Shown in pieces: positions 5,138 through 5,267 of a stretch of DNA of 5,267 nt (its first letter is position 1; every line of letters starts with the position of its first letter). The DNA is from an uncultured Actinomycetes bacterium (GTDB lineage Bacteria; Actinomycetota; Actinomycetes; Mycobacteriales; Mycobacteriaceae). The notes under the pieces were generated by a model that had not been told where the DNA came from, searched no databases, and saw only the letters and a list, made by a program, of their open reading frames with translations. Both the position numbers and the translations under genes were made by a program. Where the stretch lies: the NCBI GenBank assembly GCA_903911165.1, contig CAIWCQ010000431.1:1-5267 (forward strand), read 5' to 3'.

Positions 5138-5171
5138 GCCCGGGCGGGGCCACCACAGTCCGGGCCGCCGA

Positions 5172-5177
5172 GGGAGG
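5172..5177 (+). promoter_or_regulatory. Ribosome binding site of the AtuA-like gene
   Basis: GGGAGG on the plus strand, 8 nt before the ATG at 5186. The strong site at ideal spacing supports this start over the in-frame ATG six codons later. Confidence 0.7.
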
Positions 5178-5185
5178 ACGCACCC

Positions 5186-5267
5186 ATGACGACCGCCGCC
5201 GGCATGGTCCGGATCGGGAACTGCTCGGGTTTCTACGGCGACCGGGCGGCCGCGATGCGCCAGATGC
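5186..5267 (+). CDS. AtuA-like / DUF1446 protein, N-terminal part (runs off the window)
   Basis: Only 27 codons are present: MTTAAGMVRIGNCSGFYGDR, then AAAMRQM. The stretch RIGNCSGFYGDR is the characteristic start of the acyclic-terpene-utilisation AtuA-like family (DUF1446). Members are usually encoded with acyl-CoA dehydrogenase and biotin-dependent carboxylase genes in branched-chain acyl or terpene breakdown; the exact biochemical role is not settled. In M. tuberculosis the matching neighbour, as I remember it, is Rv0976c next to fadE13 and accD2, which agrees with this position beside rpmF/mprA. It has its own Shine-Dalgarno and is divergent from rpmF. The assignment rests on a short N-terminal signature plus gene order. 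Confidence 0.72.
   Translation, partial: MTTAAGMVRIGNCSGFYGDRAAAMRQM

Noticed and set aside
1..5267. Mobile elements, CRISPR arrays, tRNA or rRNA genes, toxin-antitoxin or defence genes
   Set aside because: I looked on both strands for repeat arrays, transposase motifs, terminal repeats and tRNA-like folds and saw none; the gene order is that of a conserved mycobacterial core locus.

Overview
The window looks like chromosomal DNA from a high-GC actinobacterium, almost certainly a non-tuberculous, probably rapidly growing mycobacterium. The central block is the conserved order rpmF - mprA - mprB - pepD - moaB2, all on the minus strand, and matches the Rv0979A/Rv0981-Rv0984 region of M. tuberculosis as I remember it. 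The left edge carries the start of an MspA-type porin, a family found in fast-growing mycobacteria and missing from the tuberculosis complex. In M. tuberculosis I remember mscL in roughly that position.

Layout from right to left, following transcription. A plus-strand gene for an AtuA-like/DUF1446 protein starts at 5186 and leaves the window. It diverges from rpmF (ribosomal protein L32, 4829-5002, minus) across about 180 bp that holds promoter elements for both sides. After rpmF come a GC-rich hairpin and a 19-bp direct-repeat site that fits the described MprA box, then mprA (response regulator) and mprB (sensor kinase), which overlap as TGATG. A second copy of the same 19-bp site lies in the last codons of mprB, just ahead of pepD (HtrA-like membrane serine protease). 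pepD and moaB2 (MoaB/Mog-type molybdopterin protein) overlap as GTGA. A hairpin follows moaB2, then a small acidic ORF (339-494), then an intergenic stretch with a promoter for the porin gene.

How the genes fit together. MprB senses envelope stress and phosphorylates MprA. PepD is an envelope protease/chaperone known in M. tuberculosis to belong to the MprAB/SigE stress network. The two matching 19-bp sites, one before mprA and one before pepD, suggest direct autoregulation and direct control of the protease by MprA. moaB2 is probably carried along through tight coupling to pepD. The porin and the small ORF share the strand but are separated by a hairpin, and the porin has its own promoter, so they are probably separate units.

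I found no mobile element, CRISPR array, tRNA, rRNA or unrecognised multi-gene system. The most interesting items are the paired MprA-box-like sites, one of them written into the coding end of mprB, and the small unannotated-looking ORF between moaB2 and the porin. All assignments are from reading the sequence and from memory of the families; no database search was run.
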